Source: CAYUZU01 sp964448675 (GTDB lineage: Bacteria; Planctomycetota; Phycisphaerae; UBA1845; Fen-1342). Taken from it: a stretch of 64,000 nucleotides of DNA. Positions 33,771-42,116 of the stretch are shown one piece after another; positions within the stretch are counted from its first letter, which is position 1; each line of letters starts with the position of its first letter. The stretch spans positions 124,001 through 188,000 of the forward strand of contig CAYUZU010000001.1 of the NCBI GenBank assembly GCA_964448675.1, given 5' to 3'. The translations under genes and the position numbers were made by a program. The notes beneath the pieces are model-generated. The model searched no databases and was not told the DNA's origin. It was given only the letters and a program-made list of their open reading frames with translations.

Positions 33771-35147
33771 ATGAAACGTGCCATCGGCCTTGTAGCACTG
33801 CTTACCGTAGCGGTCGTCGCGACGCAGGCGTTCGCGAACGACGATGTCAAGGGACGCTGCCGGATTCACATGACCAGCGGCCGGGTGGTCGAGGGCGAGG
33901 TGACGCCCCTCGAGAACGGCGTGTACGAGGTCAAGATGAAGTACGGCATCGTCATGAAGGTGCCGAAGAGCGAGATCCTGAAGATCGTCGCACTCGACGA
34001 GACCCCGGACGAGCCCAAGGGCGAGCCCACGCCGGAGCAGATCAACCCCGAGGGCTTCACGCCGCGCTTCGCGATCAGCGACGAGCGGGTCGAGGAGATC
34101 CTGGCGGGGATCGAGCTGGAGGTTGACGAGAGCGCCAAGCTGTCGATCGAGATCCTGGAAGAGCCGCTGCCCATGGACGAGGCGTCGGCCCAGGAGATGG
34201 TGCGGCTGGCGGGCGGGCCGGAGAACGCCAGCATTCTCGAGTACCCGCACTTCGTGCTGGTCTACACGGCGTCGAAGGAGTCGGCGAAGTCGTTGGGGGC
34301 CCGGCTGGAGTCGGTGTACCGCTGGAACGCGCGGTTCATCAGCGCCCTGGGTCTGACGCCGATCCGCCCCGAGTCCAAGATGGAAGTGTTCTACTTCAAG
34401 AATCACAAGGAGTTCGAGAACTACTCGCTGAACCACGGTTCGAACCTGCCTGGCGGCGTGATGGGCTACTTCCGGCACGACATCAACCGCTCGCACTTCT
34501 TCGACCTGTGGTACATGCCGATGTTTGACGGCATTCGTCGCCAGCTCGAGCATCCGAGAAACCTGCCGCCGGAGCGCCGACGTTACCTGCGAAATTACAT
34601 CAATGCCTGGGTCGAGCACAACAACCTGGAGGTGATCCAGCACGAGTGTGGCCACCACCTGCACTTCAACACGGGCGTGTTCAAGCCGCGTACCGGGCCG
34701 GCGGGTGGTAGCGCCCCGACCTGGCTGGTCGAAGGCGCCACGATGTTGTTCGAGGTACCGCCGGCGACCACGGGGCAGGGCGGGGCCGGGCTGGGCGAGT
34801 TCAACGACGCGCGGCTGGACGAGTTTCGCAAGCATTTCCCGTACAAGATGACGCCCACGGAGTTCAAGCGCTTCGTCGTGGACGACCGGGTCTGGATGAA
34901 CGGGCAGTACGATTACCCGCGTGGCTGGGCGGTCGTGTATTACCTGTGGAAGCGTCATCGCGACGGCTTGGGCGAGTACATCCAGCGCATCTATGACCGG
35001 CCGCCGCTGGACTACATGAACTTCACCGAGAAGGAGGCCGAGTTCGAGGACTGCTTCGGCCGCGTCGATGAGGACTGGATCGACGACTTCTACGACTTCC
35101 TCAAGAGCCTGCAGGTCCGCCAGTCGCGACTGCCGCCAGAACTGTAG
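33771..35147 (+). CDS. Secreted DUF1570-type metallopeptidase candidate
   Basis: 458 residues from ATG 33771, preceded by GGGTGGAG. A signal peptide ends near ATQAFA-ND (residue 21). A small N-terminal domain (KGRCRIHMTSGRVVEGEVTP, then MKVPKSEILKI) resembles the SH3-like strand pair often found in planctomycete exported proteins. The main domain, about 145-430, holds IQHECGHHLHFNTG (HExxH) and, about 30 residues later, TWLVEGATMLFE, whose Glu is the expected third zinc ligand of gluzincins. DUF1570 proteins are abundant in Planctomycetota; the activity is inferred from these motifs. Confidence 0.85.
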   Translation: MKRAIGLVALLTVAVVATQAFANDDVKGRCRIHMTSGRVVEGEVTPLENGVYEVKMKYGIVMKVPKSEILKIVALDETPDEPKGEPTPEQINPEGFTPRFAISDERVEEILAGIELEVDESAKLSIEILEEPLPMDEASAQEMVRLAGGPENASILEYPHFVLVYTASKESAKSLGARLESVYRWNARFISALGLTPIRPESKMEVFYFKNHKEFENYSLNHGSNLPGGVMGYFRHDINRSHFFDLWYMPMFDGIRRQLEHPRNLPPERRRYLRNYINAWVEHNNLEVIQHECGHHLHFNTGVFKPRTGPAGGSAPTWLVEGATMLFEVPPATTGQGGAGLGEFNDARLDEFRKHFPYKMTPTEFKRFVVDDRVWMNGQYDYPRGWAVVYYLWKRHRDGLGEYIQRIYDRPPLDYMNFTEKEAEFEDCFGRVDEDWIDDFYDFLKSLQVRQSRLPPEL

Positions 35148-35194
35148 GCGACGGCGCGGCGCGGCCGCTGCGCCGAACAAAGTGAACTGCATGC

Positions 35195-35220
35195 ACGCCG
35201 ACCGGCCGACCGGTCGGCGT
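35195..35220 (+). terminator. Terminator hairpin after the DUF1570 gene
   Basis: ACGCCGACCG and CGGTCGGCGT form a perfect 10-bp stem with a 6-base loop, 47 bp after the stop, followed by the T/G-rich GTTGTGT. Confidence 0.7.
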
Positions 35221-35264
35221 GTTGTGTATCGGGCGCGCAGGGCTGTGCAAAGCGCGCCGCCCGC

Positions 35265-36038
35265 ATGATAATGGCCCGCATGACGGGTCAGGTCGGCATG
35301 CTCGAGAGAGGTCTGCCATTGCGGCTGCCGTGGCGCTGGTGGCCGCGCTACCGCCGCGAGACGCTGCGCCCGCTGCACTCGCTGCTCTTTCTGCTGCCGC
35401 TGGTGGCGTTGTACGAGTTCGGTTTGTGGGCCAGCCGCGAGGGGGCGCGCACGCCGGAGCTCCTGGCGTACAGCCGGATCCAGGGTGTGCTGGCGTGGTT
35501 CGGGCTGGTGGGGCCGTGGGTGCCGGCGGCGGTGCTGATCGCGACGTTGCTGATCTGGCACCGGCTGCGCGGCGATCGCTGGCAGGTGCGGGGCTGGGTG
35601 CTGCTGGGGATGGTGGCGGAGTGCGCGGTGCTGATGGTGCCGCTGCTGGTGCTCAGCGCGCTGTTCCAGCAGGGGGCGGGTTTCGGGCAGGCTGGGGTGG
35701 GGATTCGGCTGGTGCGGGCGGTCGGGGCTGGCATCTATGAGGAGCTCGTGTTTCGCCTGTTTCTGCTGGGCGCCTTGTTGTGGCTGCTGGCGGAGTTTCT
35801 CGAAATGCGGGACCTGTCGGCGGCGGCGCTTGCGATCGGGCTGGGGGCGGTTCTCTTCGCCGCTTGTCATTTTCAGCCGATCGGATCGGATCGCTTTCTT
35901 TGGAGCCGATTCTGGTTCCGGGCGGCGGCGGGGGCGTACCTGGGCATCGTGTTCCTCGGACGGGGCATGGGGGTGGCCAGCGGCACGCACGCGGCTTACA
36001 ACGCGATGCTCGTTCTCTGGCACACCGCCAGCGACTGA
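35265..36038 (+). CDS. CPBP-family intramembrane protease
   Basis: 257 residues with about seven hydrophobic helices. The CPBP (CAAX/bacteriocin-processing) motifs are present: the di-glutamate with Arg in GAGIYEELVFRLFLLG, the His in FAACHFQPIG and the final SGTHAAYNAM. These proteins are glutamate-type intramembrane proteases or close relatives. A GATAAT box at 35268-35273 ends 7 bp before the ATG at 35280, so that ATG (five codons later) could be used on a leaderless mRNA; the given start is the longest. No immunity or peptide gene is adjacent. Confidence 0.85.
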   Translation: MIMARMTGQVGMLERGLPLRLPWRWWPRYRRETLRPLHSLLFLLPLVALYEFGLWASREGARTPELLAYSRIQGVLAWFGLVGPWVPAAVLIATLLIWHRLRGDRWQVRGWVLLGMVAECAVLMVPLLVLSALFQQGAGFGQAGVGIRLVRAVGAGIYEELVFRLFLLGALLWLLAEFLEMRDLSAAALAIGLGAVLFAACHFQPIGSDRFLWSRFWFRAAAGAYLGIVFLGRGMGVASGTHAAYNAMLVLWHTASD

Positions 36039-36193
36039 GTGGTACCTGTTGGAGGCTGCTTCTGGGGGGAACTTCGAGATTCGAGATCATGGTTGCGTTC
36101 AGGGGTTGGATGGCGTTGGTCATTGCAGGCGCCTATGATGTTAGGTAAACCGTTTCACCTTCTATCTGTTCTTGCTACTTCGAGGATTGCGTG

Positions 36194-38524
36194 ATGACCC
36201 GTTGTTCGCTCATGCTCGCCCTTCTGTTGTTGTTCCCTGTTTGTGCCGGTGCGGCCGACAAGGTGTTCGTGCCCGTTCCCGTCGCCGACAGGATCGAATC
36301 GATCGAGGCGACCGAGACGGACATCGGCGCGCCGGACAAGCTCTTCGACCTCGACGAGCACAGCATCATGCGGACGCCGTCGATCAATCCGGCGTACGTC
36401 CAGGTGCAGTTCGCCGAGCCGATCCATGTCGAACACCTGCGCATTCACTTCAATGCTGGCGCCCATCGCTGGTCGCTGGCGGCGGCCGACAGCGTCGCCG
36501 ACCTCGAGCGCAAGGCCGGCAGCTACCGGCTGGTGGTCGACGAGCGCGAGACGAAGGGTGACATCGCCGACGTCGCGATCGACGAGCCGTTTGCGGCGCG
36601 CGTGTTCCGGCTGGATGCACTGCGACTCACCGGCGACGACTACGTGCATATCGCCGAGTGGCAGTTCTGTGAGCCCGGCACCATTGACGAGCTCGTCATC
36701 CGCCGCATCACCGACCGCCGGGCTCCGCACGAGGAAAAGAACCGCGTCGAGGTCACCGGCCCGGTCGAGGAACCGATCAAGACGGTCGTGTGGTTCCAGG
36801 CGAATGCCCGTGCCAACGGGCGCGAGCTCGAAATCGACGAGCTCGTGGCGTGGTCCGCGCGCAGCCCCGGCTTGGAAACGTTCGGGGCCGAGAACGGCAT
36901 GTTCCTGATCAAGGACGTCGGCGAGCACGAGGTGGTCGCGCGCTATGGTGATTTCGAGCAGCGCTTCACGCTGGTCGGCACGCCGCGGACGATGAAGAAC
37001 CGCGAGGACGACGTCGAAATCCTGCTGATTGAGCGGCTGCCGCGGATTCCGTATGACGGTCCGGACGACGGGTGGCCGGTCGAGGGCAGCCGCGTCACCT
37101 GGCGTGGACACCTGTACAACTGGGGTCGGCATCCGGTGCGCGTGCGCTACGAGTGGAAGCTCAACAGCAAGGTGCTCGACACCGGCGAAATCGACTTGCC
37201 GGTCGGACCGCCGGACACGGAGGCCACGTACGTCGATCTGCCGTGGTCGTGGAACGCAGCGCGGCACGACCTGACGTTGCACGTCGAGCCGACAGGGGGC
37301 TATCGCGACCTGGTGCCGGCGAACAACACGCTGACGATCCAGACCGACGCGATTACCGTGGGCTTGTGGGTGGAGCAATCGCTGTGGGAGCACCATCACG
37401 AGTATCAGTACTGGCTGCCGACGCAGGACGCGAACAGCTTCGCCGGCTGGGGCCAGCGCATGATGCGGCAGTGGAACAAGATGTTCCGGGCGGCGGTGTA
37501 TCCCGAGTATCCCAACGGCGTCGAGGAGCGCGTGCGGCTGGACCGGGTGGTGGTGGTGCCGGACTTTGCCCTGCCGCTGAATGGCGGGTTGCCGTCGAAC
37601 AACCCCGACACGCGCGACAAGACGGTCGACATGACCTGGGGCTGCGAAGCGGGCGACATCAAGCCGGGCTTCGACATGCCGGCGGATCACTGGTGGTCGC
37701 CGGTGCGCGCCCTCAAGGCCTTTGCCCGCGGCAATGTGCAGTCCGGCAAGGTGGACCCGCCGTTCTGGTGCGGCCTGGGTTACATTCACGAGATGGCGCA
37801 TGCGCGCTACCTGATCGACGCGTACGGCTTCAACGTCCACACGGGGCATGGCGAGGACATCAGCCAGCGCATGTTCCAGTTGACCGCGGACGGCCAGCCG
37901 GTGTTGGGGCGCTACATGCCGCTGGAGAATGACATTCAGTATTGGCGGAAGTACAAGGGGCAGATGGGGGGCGACTACTGGTCGTGGAGTGTGTTCGAGG
38001 CGATGTGCTGGAATCGGGTGCGTGGTCGGCGGGCCCAGGGCGGCAACTGCAACGGGCCGCCCAATATCGGCGAATTCCTGCAGGACATTCCGAAGGAGGT
38101 CGTTTACGCGTACGTCGATCCGGCGGGCAAGCCGCTCGCGAACGCGGACGTGCGGGTCTATCGCGCCCGCGGCACCGGCTCGAACTGGTACACGAAGAAG
38201 TTCGTTGACGAGCCCGACATCCGCGCCGCGACTGACGAGCGCGGCCGGGTGACGTTCGATCGCACGCTCTGGTCGGCGGACGGGAAGATCCGCCACACCT
38301 ACGGGCATTCAAATGCGGTGGTTTGCATCCGCCTCAGCCACAACGGCCAGCACTACTTCCTGTTCGAGGAGGTGACGGACGCCAACATCGCCTACAACCT
38401 CGGTTATCGGGAGCGCTACGTGTTTCCGCGACTGGTTCGTACCCGCACTGGCGAGCCGTCGCCGGACGAATGGAACGTCGACGAAAAATGGCAGCCGCCG
38501 GGCACCGGATTCGGGCTGCGATAG
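36194..38524 (+). CDS. Large secreted protein with HEMAH metallopeptidase motif
   Basis: 776 residues from ATG 36194 (GTG one codon earlier possible). The signal peptide ends at FPVCAGA. Residues about 30-165 resemble a discoidin-like beta domain, with YVQVQFAEPIHVEHLRIHFN. Residues 290-370 look like a CARDB domain (VTWRGHLYNWGRHPVRVRYE). Around residue 535 is GYIHEMAHARYLIDAYGFN, an HExxH zinc motif preceded by many conserved-looking Trp/Tyr residues. The C-terminal 140 residues begin like a carboxypeptidase-regulatory domain (VVYAYVDPAGKPLANADVRV). A secreted or cell-surface peptidase is likely, but the family as a whole is not one I can name. Confidence 0.7.
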   Translation: MTRCSLMLALLLLFPVCAGAADKVFVPVPVADRIESIEATETDIGAPDKLFDLDEHSIMRTPSINPAYVQVQFAEPIHVEHLRIHFNAGAHRWSLAAADSVADLERKAGSYRLVVDERETKGDIADVAIDEPFAARVFRLDALRLTGDDYVHIAEWQFCEPGTIDELVIRRITDRRAPHEEKNRVEVTGPVEEPIKTVVWFQANARANGRELEIDELVAWSARSPGLETFGAENGMFLIKDVGEHEVVARYGDFEQRFTLVGTPRTMKNREDDVEILLIERLPRIPYDGPDDGWPVEGSRVTWRGHLYNWGRHPVRVRYEWKLNSKVLDTGEIDLPVGPPDTEATYVDLPWSWNAARHDLTLHVEPTGGYRDLVPANNTLTIQTDAITVGLWVEQSLWEHHHEYQYWLPTQDANSFAGWGQRMMRQWNKMFRAAVYPEYPNGVEERVRLDRVVVVPDFALPLNGGLPSNNPDTRDKTVDMTWGCEAGDIKPGFDMPADHWWSPVRALKAFARGNVQSGKVDPPFWCGLGYIHEMAHARYLIDAYGFNVHTGHGEDISQRMFQLTADGQPVLGRYMPLENDIQYWRKYKGQMGGDYWSWSVFEAMCWNRVRGRRAQGGNCNGPPNIGEFLQDIPKEVVYAYVDPAGKPLANADVRVYRARGTGSNWYTKKFVDEPDIRAATDERGRVTFDRTLWSADGKIRHTYGHSNAVVCIRLSHNGQHYFLFEEVTDANIAYNLGYRERYVFPRLVRTRTGEPSPDEWNVDEKWQPPGTGFGLR

Positions 38525-38537
38525 CGGAGCGCCGGGG

Positions 38538-38543
38538 TATAAT
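38538..38543 (+). promoter_or_regulatory. Candidate -10 box upstream of the first tagged protein
   Basis: A perfect TATAAT (38538-38543) about 120 bp before the ATG at 38663; the matching -35 region is poor. Transcription would start near 38550. Confidence 0.4.
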
Positions 38544-38662
38544 GCGACGTACGGGCGCGGGGACGATGTGTTCCCGTCACGAAGGCCCGATAAGTCAGGG
38601 TTCATGTCCAGAGACGGCGTGCTGCCTGCGCGGCGACAACGGCGAGGAAGGAGCAATCTCTC

Positions 38663-39544
38663 ATGAAGCTGGGAACAGGCGTCGGGGGTGCGTTGACGGT
38701 GGTGATTGGATTGGTGCTGGTGAGCGCGCCGGTGCTGGCGAGTGACCACGATTACAGTTTCCTGGTGGACTCGACACAATCGTCGGTGACGGTCGAAGTC
38801 GAGGCGCTGGGGCTCACGGATTCCGACACGTCCCCGATCGAGGGCTTCATCGAGGCCACGCTGACCCCGCCCGCGGGAACGTATACCGAGATCCACATCA
38901 CTGCCGCCGTACTGGACCTTACCGAGCAGGTCGACCTGCTGCTCGATGCGGCGTTCCTTGGGGGGGTGGAAATCACCGGCACCGACATGGGGGTGCGACT
39001 GGGCTACGGCTTCGGGGCGGCGGGGCCGCCGGCGCCGGTGGACCCGGCCGGCGAGTTCAACCAGGTCGGCAATCTGCTGCAGCCGGTGGGCACGATGAGC
39101 TACGCGGGCTACGGCGTGGTGGGCTCGCAGATCGGCAGTGGCACGGAGGATCTCTCGACCTACGACCCGAGCCTCGCCGACCTGATGGGCAACGTCAGCG
39201 ACGACGGCGCGAACGTCATGCTCGACGGCTCGGTCTTCATCTCGGACTCGTTCGATTTCAACGGCGTGGCGACGACGGTGACGATTTCCGGCACGCTGGT
39301 GGCGACGGCTCCGTTGGCGCCGATCGGCTGTCCGGGCGACAGCAATTGTGACGGGGCGGTGAATTGGCGTGACATCGACTATTTCGTCGCGGCGCAGAAC
39401 GACAATCTCAGTGCGTGGGCGGCGCTGTTCGCGCCGGACGTGCCGAGCTGCCCGTTCGAGAACAACGACGTAAACGATGACGGCGGCGTCAATTGGCGCG
39501 ATATCGACGCCTTCGTGGCGGTGCAGAACACGACCTGTCCTTAA
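38663..39544 (+). CDS. Secreted protein with C-terminal dockerin-like NWRDID tag
   Basis: 293 residues behind AAGGAG. A signal peptide (VGGALTVVIGLVLVSAPVLA) precedes a 200-residue beta-rich domain of no known family. The last 70 residues form a double calcium-loop tag: GDSNCDGAVNWRDIDYFVAA, then after a 30-residue linker NDVNDDGGVNWRDIDAFVAV and a final NTTCP. Each D-x-N-x-D-G-x-x-N-x-x-D loop matches the calcium site of type I dockerins. The same tag closes the next two large genes. No cohesin is encoded here, so the tag may act as a sorting or attachment signal. Confidence 0.8.
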   Translation: MKLGTGVGGALTVVIGLVLVSAPVLASDHDYSFLVDSTQSSVTVEVEALGLTDSDTSPIEGFIEATLTPPAGTYTEIHITAAVLDLTEQVDLLLDAAFLGGVEITGTDMGVRLGYGFGAAGPPAPVDPAGEFNQVGNLLQPVGTMSYAGYGVVGSQIGSGTEDLSTYDPSLADLMGNVSDDGANVMLDGSVFISDSFDFNGVATTVTISGTLVATAPLAPIGCPGDSNCDGAVNWRDIDYFVAAQNDNLSAWAALFAPDVPSCPFENNDVNDDGGVNWRDIDAFVAVQNTTCP

Positions 39545-39743
39545 GTTTCATAAGTGACAGGGCCCGCCGCGGTCATTGATCGGCCGCCCCGCGGATCGGG
39601 CTTGGAGGGGCAAGGGCGGCACAGTACAATCGGATACTGAGGTGCGCGAGCCGCTGCGCTGGCGGCTGGCGCTTTCTGGCCGCGCTGCTGCGCGGGATGG
39701 GCGCAAGCCTGGCGTTCCTGCTCCCCACAAGGAGGTTCTCGTC

Positions 39744-41708
39744 GTGATCCACAAGGCCCACCGTCGTCTGTTCGTCGCCCTCTTCACCACGGCCCTCTGT
39801 TTCCTGTGGGTCACGCCAGCCGAAGCGTCCAACGAAGGCATGGCGGCCGCGAACCAGGTCAGCTACGCCAGCTACTACGACTTCATGGACAACTGGCTCT
39901 TCACGCACGTCGGTGACGACCGCGGTGTGGACGGACCCGACCACGATCCTTGCCGCGACAATATCGCGTCGTTCTTCACCAGCTATGGCCTCAGCGTCAC
40001 CCTCGAGCCGGTGAGCTATTACGGCAGCACGTATTACAACGTCGTGGGTACCAAGACCGGCACGCTCTTTCCCGAGCGCGAGTATGTCATCGGCGCGCAC
40101 TACGATTCGGTCGGCAACCCGGGTGCCGACGACAACGCCAGCGGCGTCGCGCTCGTGCTGGAGGCGGCGCGCATCATCTCGCAGTACGACTCGGACTACA
40201 CGATTCGCTTCGTCGCGTTCACGCGCGAGGAGCAGGGGCTGTACGGCAGCAACGCGTACGTCGACGATCACGCCGGCGACGACATCCGCGGCATGATCTC
40301 GTGCGACATGGTCGCGCACGATACCGGGACGGACGTCGCCCGCATCTACTCGCGCGACAGCTCCGCCGGCCTGATGAACGCGCTGGGCAGCGCCATCATC
40401 GAATACGGCAACGGGCTGACCTGGATGGACGCCGGCTGGATCGGCGCGAGTGACCATGCGCCGTTCGACGCCGCGGGTTACCAGGCCGCGCTGCTGATCG
40501 AGGGGGAAGTCTGGAACAACCCCTACTATCACACGCAGCAGGACAGCTTCGAGCAGCCCGGCAACCTCGACTTCGACTATGCCGTCAAGATGACGCGGGC
40601 CGCGGTGGGGTGGCTGGTGGATGCGGCGGTCGTGCACGTCGCGGTGAATGCAGTCGATTTCGTCTTTCCCGACGGGCTGCCGGAGGTCGTGCGCCCGGCG
40701 GGTGGCGACACGCTGCGGGTCGAGTTGGTGGGCCTCGGTACCGAGAGCCCGGCGCCCGGCACGGGCACGTTCCATTATTACCTCGACGGCAGCTGGTACA
40801 GCGAGCCGATGATCGAGGTCGCGGCCAACACTTACGATGCGGTCTTTCCGCCGGTGACCTGCGGCGAACCGCTGTTCTACTACTTCAGCGCCGAGGGGCA
40901 CACCGGGCGGCTGTACACGAGCCCGTCGACGGCGCCCGACAACGCCTACGAGGTCACCGCCGGCTACGCGTACACCCTCGTGTACGAGAACAACTTCGAC
41001 AGTGACCCCGGCTGGAGCACGCAGGGGCTGTGGACGTTCGGCCAGCCCACCGGCGGCGGCGGTCAGTATGGCGGCCCCGACCCGACAAGCGGCCACAGCG
41101 GGCCGTATGTCTACGGCTACAACCTCACGGGCGACTACGAGAACAGTCTGCCCGAGCGGCACCTGACGTCGCCCGCGATCGACTGCACCGACATGTACGG
41201 CGTGCACCTCGTGTTCTGGCGCTGGCTCGGCGTCGAGCAGCCGCGTTACGACCACGCGTACGTGCGCGTGAGCAACGACGGCGTGAACTGGGTGACGGTG
41301 TGGGAGAACACGGCCGAGATCACGGACGACGCGTGGCAGGAGATCGAGCTCGACATCGCCGACGTGGCCGACAACCAGCCCACGGTGTATCTCCGCTGGA
41401 CGATGGGCACCACCGACGGGGCGTGGCGCTACTGCGGCTGGAATATCGACGATGTGGCGCTGACGGCGCTGAGCTGCCAGGCGCCGCCCGTGTGCTATGG
41501 CGATTCCAACTGCGACAGCGTGGTCAACTGGCGCGATATCGATTTCTTCGTGGCCGCGCAGAACGACAACGTGTCGGCCTGGACGGCGCTGTTCGCGCCG
41601 GGCGCGCCGGCGTGTCCGTTCGCCGGCAACGACGTCAATGGCGACGGGACGGCGAACTGGCGCGACATCGATCCGTTCGTGGCGCTGATGAACACGACCT
41701 GTCCGTAA
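39744..41708 (+). CDS. Secreted M28-family aminopeptidase with dockerin-like tag
   Basis: 654 residues from GTG 39744, with AAGGAGG 8 bp upstream; earlier in-frame starts lack such a site. Signal peptide: AHRRLFVALFTTALCFLWVT, then PAEA. The M28 catalytic domain (about 75-310) shows IGAHYDSVGNPGADDNASG (His and bridging Asp), FTREEQGLYGS (catalytic Glu pair), a SCDMVAHD Asp and a GASDHAPF His. A middle Ig-like region and a jelly-roll or MAM-like domain (ITDDAWQEIELDIADVADNQ) follow. The last 70 residues repeat the NWRDID tag. It should release N-terminal amino acids from peptides outside the cell. Confidence 0.9.
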   Translation: MIHKAHRRLFVALFTTALCFLWVTPAEASNEGMAAANQVSYASYYDFMDNWLFTHVGDDRGVDGPDHDPCRDNIASFFTSYGLSVTLEPVSYYGSTYYNVVGTKTGTLFPEREYVIGAHYDSVGNPGADDNASGVALVLEAARIISQYDSDYTIRFVAFTREEQGLYGSNAYVDDHAGDDIRGMISCDMVAHDTGTDVARIYSRDSSAGLMNALGSAIIEYGNGLTWMDAGWIGASDHAPFDAAGYQAALLIEGEVWNNPYYHTQQDSFEQPGNLDFDYAVKMTRAAVGWLVDAAVVHVAVNAVDFVFPDGLPEVVRPAGGDTLRVELVGLGTESPAPGTGTFHYYLDGSWYSEPMIEVAANTYDAVFPPVTCGEPLFYYFSAEGHTGRLYTSPSTAPDNAYEVTAGYAYTLVYENNFDSDPGWSTQGLWTFGQPTGGGGQYGGPDPTSGHSGPYVYGYNLTGDYENSLPERHLTSPAIDCTDMYGVHLVFWRWLGVEQPRYDHAYVRVSNDGVNWVTVWENTAEITDDAWQEIELDIADVADNQPTVYLRWTMGTTDGAWRYCGWNIDDVALTALSCQAPPVCYGDSNCDSVVNWRDIDFFVAAQNDNVSAWTALFAPGAPACPFAGNDVNGDGTANWRDIDPFVALMNTTCP

Positions 41709-42116
41709 GCGGACGGGCGCATTCGTCACAGCAAATGGTGCCCGGCGCTCGGCCGTCGGACGTGTCGTGCCGCCGCGACCGGATTCTCATTCGCGCCGGC
41801 TGGCCGCTCCGGTGTGGGCCTCTATAATCCCGTGCAGCAAGGCTTTGCGCGCCAGACTCGCGGAGTGGGTCCGATATTGGGGGCTCCGAATCTCCGCCGC
41901 TGTTGCAGCAGGCCGATGCTCCAAAGGCCGACAATTTCAATAATGATTGATTCGGTCGGCCCGTTGTGCGACACTGATGAACTGTTTCAGCCGCGAGAGA
42001 TCCGGGCCTACGGGAATGGCCCGGCCGGGGGTTGGTTCTCGACGTCGTCCGGCTCGCGCTTGGCATCGCGCCGGGCCGGCCGGGGGCGACCTGATGCTCG
42101 AGGAAAGGAGATCTGA
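41709..42116 (+). promoter_or_regulatory. Long upstream region of the beta-propeller protein gene
   Basis: 408 bp without a supportable gene. A perfect TATAAT lies at 41823-41828 but its -35 region is weak. If used, it gives a leader of about 285 bases. The gene's ribosome-binding site AGGAAAGGAG is at the right end. The leader contains GC-rich complementary words (for example GGCCCGGCCGGG) that could fold. Confidence 0.4.

Noticed and set aside
36039..36193. Short repeat TTCGAGAT-TCGAGAT upstream of the HEMAH protein
   Set aside because: Only two short words, no symmetry with the promoter; too little to call a site.
33744..41729. Several 700-codon minus-strand frames (33744-36023, 36155-38308, 39573-41729)
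   Set aside because: They span more than one real gene and intergenic terminators, have no ribosome-binding site and show no family resemblance.
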